Positions 19,019-26,891 of a stretch of DNA of 64,000 nt are shown here, one piece after another (the stretch's first letter is position 1; each line of letters opens with the position of its first letter). The notes beneath the pieces were generated by a model. It did not search any database, was not told the origin of the DNA, and was given only the letters and a program-made list of their open reading frames with translations. Made by a program: the position numbers and the translations under genes. The DNA is from Lysinibacillus agricola. GTDB lineage: Bacteria > Bacillota > Bacilli > Bacillales_A > Planococcaceae. The stretch lies in contig NZ_CP067341.1 of NCBI RefSeq assembly GCF_016638705.1, forward strand, positions 1,801,501 to 1,865,500, given 5' to 3'.

Positions 19019-19487
19019 ATTAGATTATCACTCTCCTATCGGCATTGTTGAAATAGTAGGTTCTGATACAGAGATATATTCAATAATGTTTTCAGAGCAA
19101 GATCAAATAGTAAATGCTCCTCAAAAAGAAACACCTCAAGTTTTATTAGAATGTCAACAGCAACTACATGAATATTTCATCGGTGAGCGCCATGAATTTA
19201 CATTTTCTTATGCATTTGAGGGAACTAGCTTTCAAAAAGAGGTATGGACTGCTTTAACTAGTGTCGTTTATGGTGAAACAGCGACTTATAAAGAGACTGC
19301 CGTTTCCATTGGCAATGAAAAAGCTGTGAGAGCTGTAGGAAGTGCAAATGGCAAAAATAAATTAAGTATCGTAGTTCCTTGTCATCGAATAATTGGCTCG
19401 AATGGAACGCTAACTGGCTATGCCGGTGGAATGTGGAGAAAGGAATGGCTACTTCAGCATGAAAAATCAAATAGTAAGACGATTTAG
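19005..19487 (+). CDS. ogt: Methylated-DNA-protein-cysteine methyltransferase
   Basis: This 160-aa protein transfers alkyl groups from O6-alkylguanine to its own cysteine. The acceptor motif is VVPCHRIIG, with the helix-turn-helix in the preceding TATYKETAVSIGNEKAVRAVGSA-type region and TGYAGGMWRK following. The ATG at 19005 has GGAGG (18990-18994) upstream and lies inside the alkA end; a longer in-frame start at 18924 would only add residues encoded within alkA. It corresponds to B. subtilis AdaB/Ogt as the third member of the adaptive-response operon. Confidence 0.92.
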   Translation: MKQYKLDYHSPIGIVEIVGSDTEIYSIMFSEQDQIVNAPQKETPQVLLECQQQLHEYFIGERHEFTFSYAFEGTSFQKEVWTALTSVVYGETATYKETAVSIGNEKAVRAVGSANGKNKLSIVVPCHRIIGSNGTLTGYAGGMWRKEWLLQHEKSNSKTI

Positions 19488-19809
19488 AGGAGGTACAAAA
19501 AATTTTTGTTAGCAAGCCTAAGATGAGGAGCCATTAAAAAAGTGATTTAATACCTTTGATTCTCTAATCTAAAAATAATAATTTCCTTTTTTTGTAATAA
19601 TAACTTAGCCTAGGTATGCCTTTTGTATAAAACAGCGGTTATTGCAAAAAATAAGACCGTCAAAATAGACGATTGAATTACAATAAGTATTTGTAATTTT
19701 ATCACTTGTTATGACAGGTTTTTCTGCAGTAGCGACGCATTTCATACATGTGAAGAATATCTTCAAGTGTATAACTGGCTTCGTATTTACAATTGAAGGA
19801 GGTGTAAAC
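19488..19809. other. Intergenic region, no gene seen
   Basis: No ORF, RNA or repeat is evident. It should contain the end of the ada operon and the promoter of the DUF378 gene. A long frame starting at 19711 lacks a ribosome binding site. Confidence 0.4.
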
Positions 19810-20160
19810 GTGAGCGTAGTTTATAGAGTCGCATTAGTGTTAGTCATCATTGGAGCAATCAACTGGGGACTCATAGGATTCTTTAGATTTGATTTAGTTG
19901 CCTATTTGTTCGGTGGACAAACAGCGGTATTGTCACGATGGATTTATGCATTCGTTGGGTTAGCCGGACTAATATCTATACCGATTCTTGTTATGCGATT
20001 TGATGAGGATGAAGACCTTGATCCTCATACTCGCATAGACCGAAACCCAAGCTATGGTATGGAGATTGGGGAAGAAGCAGATTTCACTGAAGTAAAAACA
20101 ACAGAAGTGAAAAAAGTAGAAAAAAAAGATTCACATAACAAAAATAAAAACAAAAAATAA
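19810..20160 (+). CDS. DUF378 family small membrane protein
   Basis: This 116-aa protein starts at GTG 19810 behind the strong site GAAGGAGGTG. Two membrane helices cover about residues 1-25 and 38-65; the first contains the family signature AINWGLIGFFRFDLVA. DUF378 (YuzA-like) proteins usually end after about 75 residues. Here an acidic and then lysine-rich tail of about 45 residues is added (VKTTEVKKVEKKDSHNKNK). Function unknown. Confidence 0.85.
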   Translation: MSVVYRVALVLVIIGAINWGLIGFFRFDLVAYLFGGQTAVLSRWIYAFVGLAGLISIPILVMRFDEDEDLDPHTRIDRNPSYGMEIGEEADFTEVKTTEVKKVEKKDSHNKNKNKK

Positions 20161-20173
20161 TACCTCTAGTTTA

Positions 20174-20212
20174 CAAAAAAACTGGTGACCATTTTGGTTC
20201 GTCAGTTTTTTC
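20174..20212 (+). terminator. Terminator of the DUF378 gene
   Basis: AAAAAACTGGTGACC pairs with the region GGTTCGTCAGTTTTTT, ending in a T-run. Confidence 0.7.
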
Positions 20213-20240
20213 GTTATGGTTAGAAGTAAAATATAAGGCA

Positions 20241-20672
20241 AAAATCCGCATAGATATAAGGGGCGTGTAGAGTTACACATCCATAAACCCAGATAACGAA
20301 GCGGATTTTCATTTGCTTGTCGGATTTTGAAAGGAATAAATATAGGATGTTAGCCTAAAACCTTCACATCCTGCGAAAGCGGCTAACTGAACTGCATCGG
20401 TAAAAACGCCACGTCCTGTGGTATTACCGAAATGACCGACATCGTGTCGGCCCTCGTGCAGGCCTGGGCACAATTTAAAATCCGGACGCATTGTTTATCT
20501 GTGCGAAAGCGAAGCGACAGCAACAAATGTTTTCTGCGCGAAAGCGAAGCGACAGCAACAAATGTTTTCTGTGCGAAAGCGAAGCGACAGCAACAAATGT
20601 TTTCTGTGCGAAAGCGAAGCGACAGCAACAAATGTTTTCTGTGCGAAAGCGAAGCGACAGCAACAAAATGCA
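20241..20672 (+). repeat. Structured intergenic element, copy F (nested form)
   Basis: A gamma-like stem (GGATTTT...AAAATCC) with the GAAAGGA bulge surrounds a beta module. Stem A is GTTAGCC (20349-20355)/GGCTAAC (20381-20387). The next hairpin, CTGC (20392-20395)/GCAG (20458-20461), carries a second full beta module in its loop: GGTAA/TTACC, CCAC (20409-20412)/GTGG (20418-20421) around GTCCT, then CCGAC (20436-20440)/GTCGG (20446-20450). It is followed by five alpha units. The element occupies most of the 20161-20762 gap. Confidence 0.8.
20500..20668 (+). repeat. Array of five alpha hairpins, 35-bp period
   Basis: Five near-identical 35-bp units start at 20503, 20538 and so on. Each has the core GCGAAAGCGAAGCGACAGCA and the linker CAAATGTTTTCTG. 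The flanks TGTGC and GCAACA pair around a 15-nt loop. There is no unique spacer between units, so this is not a CRISPR array. Long frames on both strands here are repeat artefacts. Confidence 0.9.
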
Positions 20673-20762
20673 AAGTCGACCCCATTTGTACTTTATATGA
20701 ATGCATAAAATGATTTAGAAGGTAAATCTATTGAATGAAAATTCTGATATATAAAGTTGCGT

Positions 20763-21932
20763 TTATTGATGTGTTAACACATCTTCAATCAAAAATGCGA
20801 TGTAGAGATTTGTTTTTGTAAATGGGTTACTTAAGTCCATATCTAATAGAGTTTCTATTTTTTTAATTTTATAAAGGACTGTGTTGCGATGAATAAATTG
20901 GCGTTCACTAATCTTGCCAGTACTACCATTTTCCTCGAGAAAAATCCGTAAAAATTGGACATAATCCGTGTTATGCAATTCATCATAGCGATATAGCTGA
21001 CCTAAGATGTCTTGGCTATATGATTTGATTAATGTTTGATTTTGCACGGCCATGATAATTTTATAGGCACCAATTTCTTTATATTTGTATAGGAAGCGAT
21101 TGTTATGAAGTTTTGCTAATTGGATTACTGTTAACGATTCATCATAGCTTTTGCGAACATTTTCAAGCTCTTTATGATAATTTCCTTTACCGATGATAAT
21201 ATCCAAGTAACCATTTTTTTGTGTAATTTTGTCGTATATTTCTTCAACAATTTTTGAGAAGGGAGTGTTTGGTGTATTGATTTGTGCTCTGTCGATTAAA
21301 AAGATGAGGTGATTTTTATGCTTTAGTTTTAAGAAGCGTTTATATCTATTTTGAAATGCAAATAGGATCATGACCTCATAACGGTCAATATTAGCTTGCG
21401 CACCATTTGCTGTGCATGAAATGATGGCTAGCTCTCTACCTTGTGGAAAACCTAGCAGTGCTAATTGATCTTTAATATAGTTGGCGTTTGGTTTGTAGTG
21501 AAAAAGTAAGTTGTAAAGAACCTTTTCTTCGATAGAAAGCTCTTGGTGATGATTGGCGATAAATTGAAATGTTGTTTTTAATAGATCTGCTACCCGATAA
21601 CTCCATGGCATGTGAAAAATAGGGAAATCATGTTCGTTGGCAAAAATGATGACTGATTCTGGTATATCTGGAATGTATGGGCCAGTATTAATGATAAAAC
21701 CTGCTACCTTTTTAGAGAAAGCTAGTTTTACAAGCTGCTCTAAGGAGTCTCCTTGTGAGGATAAATTAATACCTGTAGTTACGACTAATTCATTAGGTCT
21801 ACAAAACATAATTAAATCGATGCTTTCTACTACGTTAATCCCTGTAACTCTTCGATACGTTCCGCTATGTCCAGCTACTAATGTTAGCATTGGGAATTGA
21901 ACTCCCTCTACAATTTTGCGAATCGTCCCCAT
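20763..21932 (-). CDS. PucR-family transcriptional regulator
   Basis: This 389-aa protein has an N-terminal PucR/purine-catabolism domain (about residues 5-125: VVESIDLIMFCRPNELVVTTG) and a C-terminal HTH_30 domain (FIHRNTVLYKIKKIETLLDMD). The central part may be the degenerate GGDEF-like domain usual in this group. AAGGGGGG precedes the ATG. It is divergent from the pyrimidine-degradation genes and probably activates them in response to a pyrimidine or pathway intermediate. Confidence 0.87.
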   Translation of the reverse strand: MGTIRKIVEGVQFPMLTLVAGHSGTYRRVTGINVVESIDLIMFCRPNELVVTTGINLSSQGDSLEQLVKLAFSKKVAGFIINTGPYIPDIPESVIIFANEHDFPIFHMPWSYRVADLLKTTFQFIANHHQELSIEEKVLYNLLFHYKPNANYIKDQLALLGFPQGRELAIISCTANGAQANIDRYEVMILFAFQNRYKRFLKLKHKNHLIFLIDRAQINTPNTPFSKIVEEIYDKITQKNGYLDIIIGKGNYHKELENVRKSYDESLTVIQLAKLHNNRFLYKYKEIGAYKIIMAVQNQTLIKSYSQDILGQLYRYDELHNTDYVQFLRIFLEENGSTGKISERQFIHRNTVLYKIKKIETLLDMDLSNPFTKTNLYIAFLIEDVLTHQ

Positions 21933-21972
21933 TTTTTTCCCCCCTTATTATGAACATAACTTACCATATATC

Positions 21973-21988
21973 ATGTGCAGATGCACAT
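21973..21988. promoter_or_regulatory. Palindrome between pucR-type gene and its targets
   Basis: ATGTGCA-GA-TGCACAT is a perfect 7+7 palindrome in the 140-bp divergent promoter region. It is a candidate binding site for the PucR-type regulator. It differs from the published B. subtilis PucR box as I recall it, so this is a guess from position and symmetry. Confidence 0.45.
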
Positions 21989-22072
21989 ATTTTTTTAGTT
22001 TGATATCCATATCTCATAATTTTTAACTCTTATAGAATGTGTATTAACTACTGTGAAAGAGAGGACTTGCAT

Positions 22073-23317
22073 ATGTATAAGTGTAATAGTAGACGATTGC
22101 AAGAGTTAATTGAACAATTTAGTCAATTTGGAGCTACTGAAAATGGTGGCGTAACTCGTTTGTCACTTTCGAATGAGGATGTTTTAGCAAGAAACTATTT
22201 TGGTGAGTGTTGCGGAGAATTAGAGATGGACATCAAAGTCGATGATATGGGTAATATTTATGCCATTCTGCCTGGGAAAAAGGATGTCCCTCCAATTGTC
22301 ATGGGGTCGCATTTAGATTCCGTTGAAAAAGGTGGGAAATTCGATGGTGTATTAGGCGTTTTAACTGCCATAGAGGCAATAAGAACGTTAAAGGAAAACG
22401 AGATTGAGCTAGATATACCGTTAATGATTGTTAATTTTACTAACGAAGAAGGTGCTCGTTTTGATCCAGCAATGATGAGCTCTGGTGTCATCTCATCAAA
22501 ATTTGAAAAAGAAAAAATGCTACAATCTGTCGACAAAAATGGCACTAGTTTCAAAGAAGCACTGCAAGCAAGTGGCTATGAGGGAGATCAAGAAAATCGC
22601 TTAAAAGAAGCGCTTGCTTATATTGAATTGCATATTGAGCAAGGACCTGTTCTTGAGGCAAAGGAACAGGAAATAGGAGTCGTTGAAGGTGTATTAGGCA
22701 TGGTTTGCTATGAAATTACGGTTACAGGGCAGTCCAATCATGCTGGAACTACACCGATGACAATGCGTCAAGATCCGATGATTGTGTCATCAAAAATCAT
22801 TACGTATTTACATGAAGAGCTTGGAAAAATTGATGAACAGCTAGTGTTTACCTTTGGCCGAATGAATGTCTCTCCAAATATTCATACCGTTATACCGAAC
22901 AATGTGACTTTTACGATTGATTCACGTCATCAAAAGCCAGAGATTATGCAAAAGGTTGAGGATATACTGAATAATCTTCCTACAGAGGATATGGGCTGTA
23001 GCATAAAGCCAGTTAAGCTCTGGGGTAGGGATACAGTCTATTTTGATACACAAATTTGTAATGAAGTGGAAAAGGCTTGTCAAAGCTTCGGCTATACTGC
23101 TCATCGAATGTTTAGCGGGGCAGGTCATGATGCGCAATATATTGCAAGCATCATTCCTTCAGCGATGATTTTTGTACCAAGTATTAATGGTAAAAGTCAT
23201 TGCGAGGAAGAGGAAACAACATTTGAGGATTGTGCGAAAGGAGCAGATGTATTACTTGAAACAGTATTGACGCTGCAAACAAAATTCAGTATGGGAGAGA
23301 CATACACGTTACATTAA
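22073..23317 (+). CDS. N-carbamoyl-amino-acid hydrolase (beta-ureidopropionase type)
   Basis: This is a 414-aa M20-family zinc hydrolase of the AllC/HyuC/beta-ureidopropionase group. The motifs are GSHLDSVEKGGKFDG (metal ligands), NFTNEEGARF (general base), HIEQGPVLE, QSNHAGTTPM and GAGHDAQYIA. The ATG at 22073 is preferred for the GAGAGGA site seven bases upstream; the ATG at 22037 would add 12 residues. In this cluster it most likely cleaves N-carbamoyl-beta-alanine, the product of dihydropyrimidinase, giving beta-alanine, ammonia and CO2. An allantoate-type substrate cannot be excluded by sequence alone. Confidence 0.87.
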   Translation: MYKCNSRRLQELIEQFSQFGATENGGVTRLSLSNEDVLARNYFGECCGELEMDIKVDDMGNIYAILPGKKDVPPIVMGSHLDSVEKGGKFDGVLGVLTAIEAIRTLKENEIELDIPLMIVNFTNEEGARFDPAMMSSGVISSKFEKEKMLQSVDKNGTSFKEALQASGYEGDQENRLKEALAYIELHIEQGPVLEAKEQEIGVVEGVLGMVCYEITVTGQSNHAGTTPMTMRQDPMIVSSKIITYLHEELGKIDEQLVFTFGRMNVSPNIHTVIPNNVTFTIDSRHQKPEIMQKVEDILNNLPTEDMGCSIKPVKLWGRDTVYFDTQICNEVEKACQSFGYTAHRMFSGAGHDAQYIASIIPSAMIFVPSINGKSHCEEEETTFEDCAKGADVLLETVLTLQTKFSMGETYTLH

Positions 23318-23396
23318 GGTGGGTGTTGTGAATTATCTTTCCTTACATTGTCATGGTTGAGCATTCTCCATTATTTTACGAAGGGTGAGGGGCAGA

Positions 23397-24800
23397 ATGA
23401 AAAAAATTATTAAAGGTGGACGAGTAGCGACAGCTGCAGATGTTTTTGAGGCAGATATTTTAATTGAAAACGGAAAAATTGTTCAACTTGGTAAAAATTT
23501 ATCCGATGCAGGGGCAGAAATTATTGATGCTACTGGTAAGTTCGTGATGCCAGGAGGAATTGATCCGCACACACATTTAGATATGCCATTTAACAATACT
23601 GTGACTGATGATGATTGGAAATCTGGTACGATTGCGGCGGCTTTTGGAGGAACAACTACTATTTTGGACTTCTGCTTAACGGCAGGTGAGGAAAAACTTT
23701 CAGCTGCCGTTGAAAAGTGGCATGACAAGGCAAAGGGAAAATCAGCCATCGATTATGGATTCCACTTAATGATTGGTGATTTAACCCCTGAAACGGAAGT
23801 TGAATTACCGCAAATTTTAGAGCAGGAGGGCATTACTTCTGTAAAGGTATTTATGGCTTATGCAAAAGAATTTCAAGCAACAGACCGCACCCTTTTTAAG
23901 GCTTTTAAAATAGCAAAAGACCTTGGTGCTGTTGTTATGGTGCACTGTGAAAATGGTTCTGTTATTGATGAGCTTGTGGAAGAGGCTCGACGTGCAGGTC
24001 ATAAGGAGCCAATTTATCATGCACTCACTCGTCCTGCTGAATTGGAGGGCGAAGCAACGAAGCGTGCCATTGAATTAGCTCATATTGCTGGTGCTACGCT
24101 TTATGTTGTGCATGTAACTTGTAAAGAGGCAGTAGACGAAATCATTGCGGCACGTGAAAAAGGCTATGACGTCTACGGTGAAACATGTCCACCTTATTTA
24201 ACTTTGGATCAATCTGCTTTAGCACAACCTGGCTTTGAGGGTGCAAAATATGTTTGGTCTCCACCACTTCGTCCAAAATACCATCAGGATCATTTATGGA
24301 ATGCTCTAAAAGCAAAACAACTACAAACGATTGGCTCTGATCAATGCTCGTTTAGTTTTAAGGGTAAAAAGCAGTTAGGATTAAATGATTTTTCTAAAAT
24401 TCCTAACGGTGGGCCATTTATTGAAGATCGCTTCAGTATTTTATATTCAGAAGGTGTAGCTAAAGGGAAGATTTCTATTAATGAGTTTGTCGATATGATT
24501 TCCACAAGTGCAGCAAAAATATTTGGTTTATTCCCACAAAAAGGAACGATTGCAATAGGTTCTGATGCCGATATTGTTATTTTTGATCCAGAGGCAAAAC
24601 GAGAAATATCGGCTAAAACGCATCATATGAATGTAGATTATAACCCATATGAGGGATGGGAAGTAACTGGTGAACCAGTCAGTGTACTAGTTCGTGGAGA
24701 GTACGTCATTAAAAATAAAGAATTTGTAGGAGTATTAGGTAGTGGGAAATATATAAAACGTCCATTAAAAACAGCAGCTACAGAAGCACTAAACATTTAG
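23397..24800 (+). CDS. hydA: Dihydropyrimidinase / D-hydantoinase
   Basis: This 467-aa amidohydrolase opens the ring of dihydrouracil or dihydrothymine. Metal-site motifs are GGIDPHTHLD (two His), SVKVFMAYA (carboxylated Lys), VMVHCENG (His), YVVHVTC (His) and IGSDQCSF (Asp). In most family members the last motif is DHC; here the His is Gln, while the catalytic Asp is kept. The ATG at 23397 follows GTGAGGGG. It lies 80 bases after the carbamoyl hydrolase and acts on the product of PreTA. Confidence 0.92.
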   Translation: MKKIIKGGRVATAADVFEADILIENGKIVQLGKNLSDAGAEIIDATGKFVMPGGIDPHTHLDMPFNNTVTDDDWKSGTIAAAFGGTTTILDFCLTAGEEKLSAAVEKWHDKAKGKSAIDYGFHLMIGDLTPETEVELPQILEQEGITSVKVFMAYAKEFQATDRTLFKAFKIAKDLGAVVMVHCENGSVIDELVEEARRAGHKEPIYHALTRPAELEGEATKRAIELAHIAGATLYVVHVTCKEAVDEIIAAREKGYDVYGETCPPYLTLDQSALAQPGFEGAKYVWSPPLRPKYHQDHLWNALKAKQLQTIGSDQCSFSFKGKKQLGLNDFSKIPNGGPFIEDRFSILYSEGVAKGKISINEFVDMISTSAAKIFGLFPQKGTIAIGSDADIVIFDPEAKREISAKTHHMNVDYNPYEGWEVTGEPVSVLVRGEYVIKNKEFVGVLGSGKYIKRPLKTAATEALNI

Positions 24801-24944
24801 TTAACGTTATGACCGATTGCTTTGGATGGAGAGCAGAGCAATCGGTTTCGTAATATTTTCATTTAGCTACAGAAGACTATCTATCCCTATACGTGGTGAG
24901 ATGAATGTTGAATGTAGCTCTTTTTTCAATGGTGTAACTAATAA

Positions 24945-25215
24945 GGCTCATCACCAAAAGTTGTGGATGACATATGTTCAAACGTATGCCATTTATATAG
25001 GTTGATTGGAGTGGAGGCTGGCGACTCCTTGGGGATCAGCGATATAGAGGAACGAAGGCTAAAAGCATCACGTCCTGTGATAACGCCTTCGTGACCAACA
25101 TCCTGTTGGCCCGAGACCCTGCAGCGCAGCGGATGTTTTCTGTGCGAAAGCGAAGCGGCAGCAACAAAGCGCCCAGCCGGAACGGAAATCAACCTACACA
25201 TTATGGTGACGAGCC
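24945..25215 (+). repeat. Structured intergenic element, copy B (complete, compact)
   Basis: The terminal repeats are GGCTCATCACCAAAA (24945) and ATTATGGTGACGAGCC (to 25215). Next inward, AGGTTGATT pairs with AATCAACCT, and GGCTGG with CCAGCC. The beta module is at 25053-25109: CGAAGGC/GCCTTCG, ATCAC/GTGAT around GTCCT, TGA, then CCAAC/GTTGG around ATCCT. One alpha hairpin follows. It fills the gap between hydA and preT inside the same presumed transcript. Confidence 0.87.
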
Positions 25216-25257
25216 ATGATAAGAAGGAAAAAATGAACACATGAGGGGGATGTGGAA

Positions 25258-26628
25258 ATGGCTCTGAATCAAGAAAATATAATGTCCCAACAGTTAAAAC
25301 GTAATTTTATGGAATTGACTAGCAGGATGACAAAGAATGAGGCAATTGAGGAAGCTAATCGTTGCCTTTATTGCTATGATGCACCATGTATCAAAGCCTG
25401 TCCAACGAGTATTCAAATCCCAAATTTCATAAAAAAAATTGCTTCTGGTAATATGAAGGGCTCTGCTACGACTATATTAGAAGCAAATCCAATTGGTGCA
25501 AGCTGTGCAAGGGTTTGTCCAACGGAGGAACTATGTGAAGGGGCGTGTGTATTAAATTCCTCAACAAAGCCAATTAAAATCGGAGAGTTACAGCGCTATG
25601 CAACAGATTGGGCAATGGAAACGAATGCTCAGTTATTTAAGCAAGGGCAAAGCAATGGACAGAAGGTAGCGATTATTGGTGCAGGTCCTGCCGGTTTATC
25701 GGCTGCTCGAGAACTTAGTCGTTTTGGCTATCATGTCACAATCTATGAAGCTGAATCGAAAGCTGGTGGCTTAGGTAGCTATGGTATCGTATCGTTCCGC
25801 CTACCAAATGAAGTAGTTGATTGGGAGATTGAGCAGATTGAAAAACTTGGTGTGGAAATCAAAACGAACACAGCTGTCGGTGTTGATATTTCTGCTGAAG
25901 ATATCTTGGCGCAATATGACAGTGTTATTTTAGCAGTTGGTATGGGAGCTGTGCCAAATCTGGGCATTGAAGGAGAAGATTTAGACGGTGTACATGATGC
26001 GATAGAGTTTGTCAGAAAGACAAAAATGGGAACGCTTACAAAAAATATTGTTGGAAAGCGAGTGGCTGTCATTGGTGCGGGAAATACCGCGATTGACGGT
26101 GCTACAAGTGCAGTGCGTTTAGGTGCTGACAATGTTCAAATTCTTTATAGAAGAACACAAAAAGAAATGACTGCGTACAAATTTGAATATGAATTTGCCA
26201 AGCAGGACGGTGTGGAGTTTAAGTGGTTAACAGCACCGAAAAAAATTATTGGCAATGAGGCAGGTGTGGTAGTAGGCATTGAATGTGTGAAAATGAAGCT
26301 CGGTGAAGCGGGTGCAGATGGCCGACAAAGACCTGAAGAGATTGAGGGATCCAACTTTATTATTGAAGTGGATGCTGTTATTAAGGCCATTGGGCAAACA
26401 CGTTTTGTGTCATTGATTGAAGCTTTTGGCTTGCAGCATACAAATGGCGTTGTGGATATTGATGAAACGACAATGCAAACTTCGAATGCCAAAGTATTTG
26501 CATGTGGAGATGTCGTCTTCGGAAATGGACAGGGCGAGGCGATGGTTGTAACAGCTGTACAGCAAGGAAAAGACGCAGCATACAAGACCCATCAACGTTT
26601 AACTTCTTTCAGCAAATCGCTTTTGTAG
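25258..26628 (+). CDS. preT: NAD-dependent dihydropyrimidine dehydrogenase subunit PreT
   Basis: This 456-aa flavin and iron-sulphur subunit reduces uracil/thymine together with PreA. The N-terminal clusters use CLYCYDAPCIKACP and CARVCPTEELCEGAC. FAD-binding is by AIIGAGPAGLSAARELSRFG, and NAD(P)-binding by AVIGAGNTAIDGATSA; ACGDVVFGNGQGEAMV is the C-terminal FAD motif. The start at 25258 is seven bases after GAGGGGGA; a GTG at 25252 is too close to that site. The last codons read into a repeat element, and the TAG stop (26626-26628) lies in the first alpha-hairpin stem, so the native C-terminus may have been altered. Confidence 0.92.
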   Translation: MALNQENIMSQQLKRNFMELTSRMTKNEAIEEANRCLYCYDAPCIKACPTSIQIPNFIKKIASGNMKGSATTILEANPIGASCARVCPTEELCEGACVLNSSTKPIKIGELQRYATDWAMETNAQLFKQGQSNGQKVAIIGAGPAGLSAARELSRFGYHVTIYEAESKAGGLGSYGIVSFRLPNEVVDWEIEQIEKLGVEIKTNTAVGVDISAEDILAQYDSVILAVGMGAVPNLGIEGEDLDGVHDAIEFVRKTKMGTLTKNIVGKRVAVIGAGNTAIDGATSAVRLGADNVQILYRRTQKEMTAYKFEYEFAKQDGVEFKWLTAPKKIIGNEAGVVVGIECVKMKLGEAGADGRQRPEEIEGSNFIIEVDAVIKAIGQTRFVSLIEAFGLQHTNGVVDIDETTMQTSNAKVFACGDVVFGNGQGEAMVVTAVQQGKDAAYKTHQRLTSFSKSLL

Positions 26629-26857
26629 CGAAAGCAAAGCGTCAGCTACAGAAGTTTAAGCTACTTTTCAGCAGGTGTCCAAACACCCGCTGAATAGAGG
26701 AACTCAGTCTAAGAACGCCACGTCCTGTGGCAACGACTGAGTGACCAACATCACGTTGGCCCAAAGCCTCCGGCGGATGTCATGGAATCGGAAAGGAGTG
26801 CTTTGTGCTTGCACAAAGCCGATTCCAGACACAATTATGCCGAGGCATAATTGATGA
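26601..26857 (+). repeat. Structured intergenic element, copy G
   Basis: Modules follow in order. The alpha hairpin is TGTAGC (26624-26629)/GCTACA (26645-26650). A 5'-type hairpin has TTCAGC and GCTGAA enclosing GGTGT/ACACC. The beta module has ACTCAGTC (26702-26709)/GACTGAGT (26735-26742), CCAC/GTGG around GTCCT, and CCAAC/GTTGG around ATCAC. The gamma stem is TGGAATCGG (26783-26791)/CCGATTCCA (26819-26827), with CTTTGTGC/GCACAAAG inside and a GAAAGGA bulge. The 3' palindrome CAATTATGCC-GA-GGCATAATTG spans 26832-26853. It lies between preT and preA. Confidence 0.87.
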
Positions 26858-26891
26858 AATCCAAGTGAGATTGCATAAGGGAGGAACTAAT

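Noticed and set aside
20383..20713. Long ORFs on both strands and a CRISPR-like regular array
   Set aside because: Units are identical without unique spacers and no cas genes are near; the frames are repeat artefacts.
25779..26585. Antisense ORFs over preT
   Set aside because: Shadows of a well-supported gene, without start signals.
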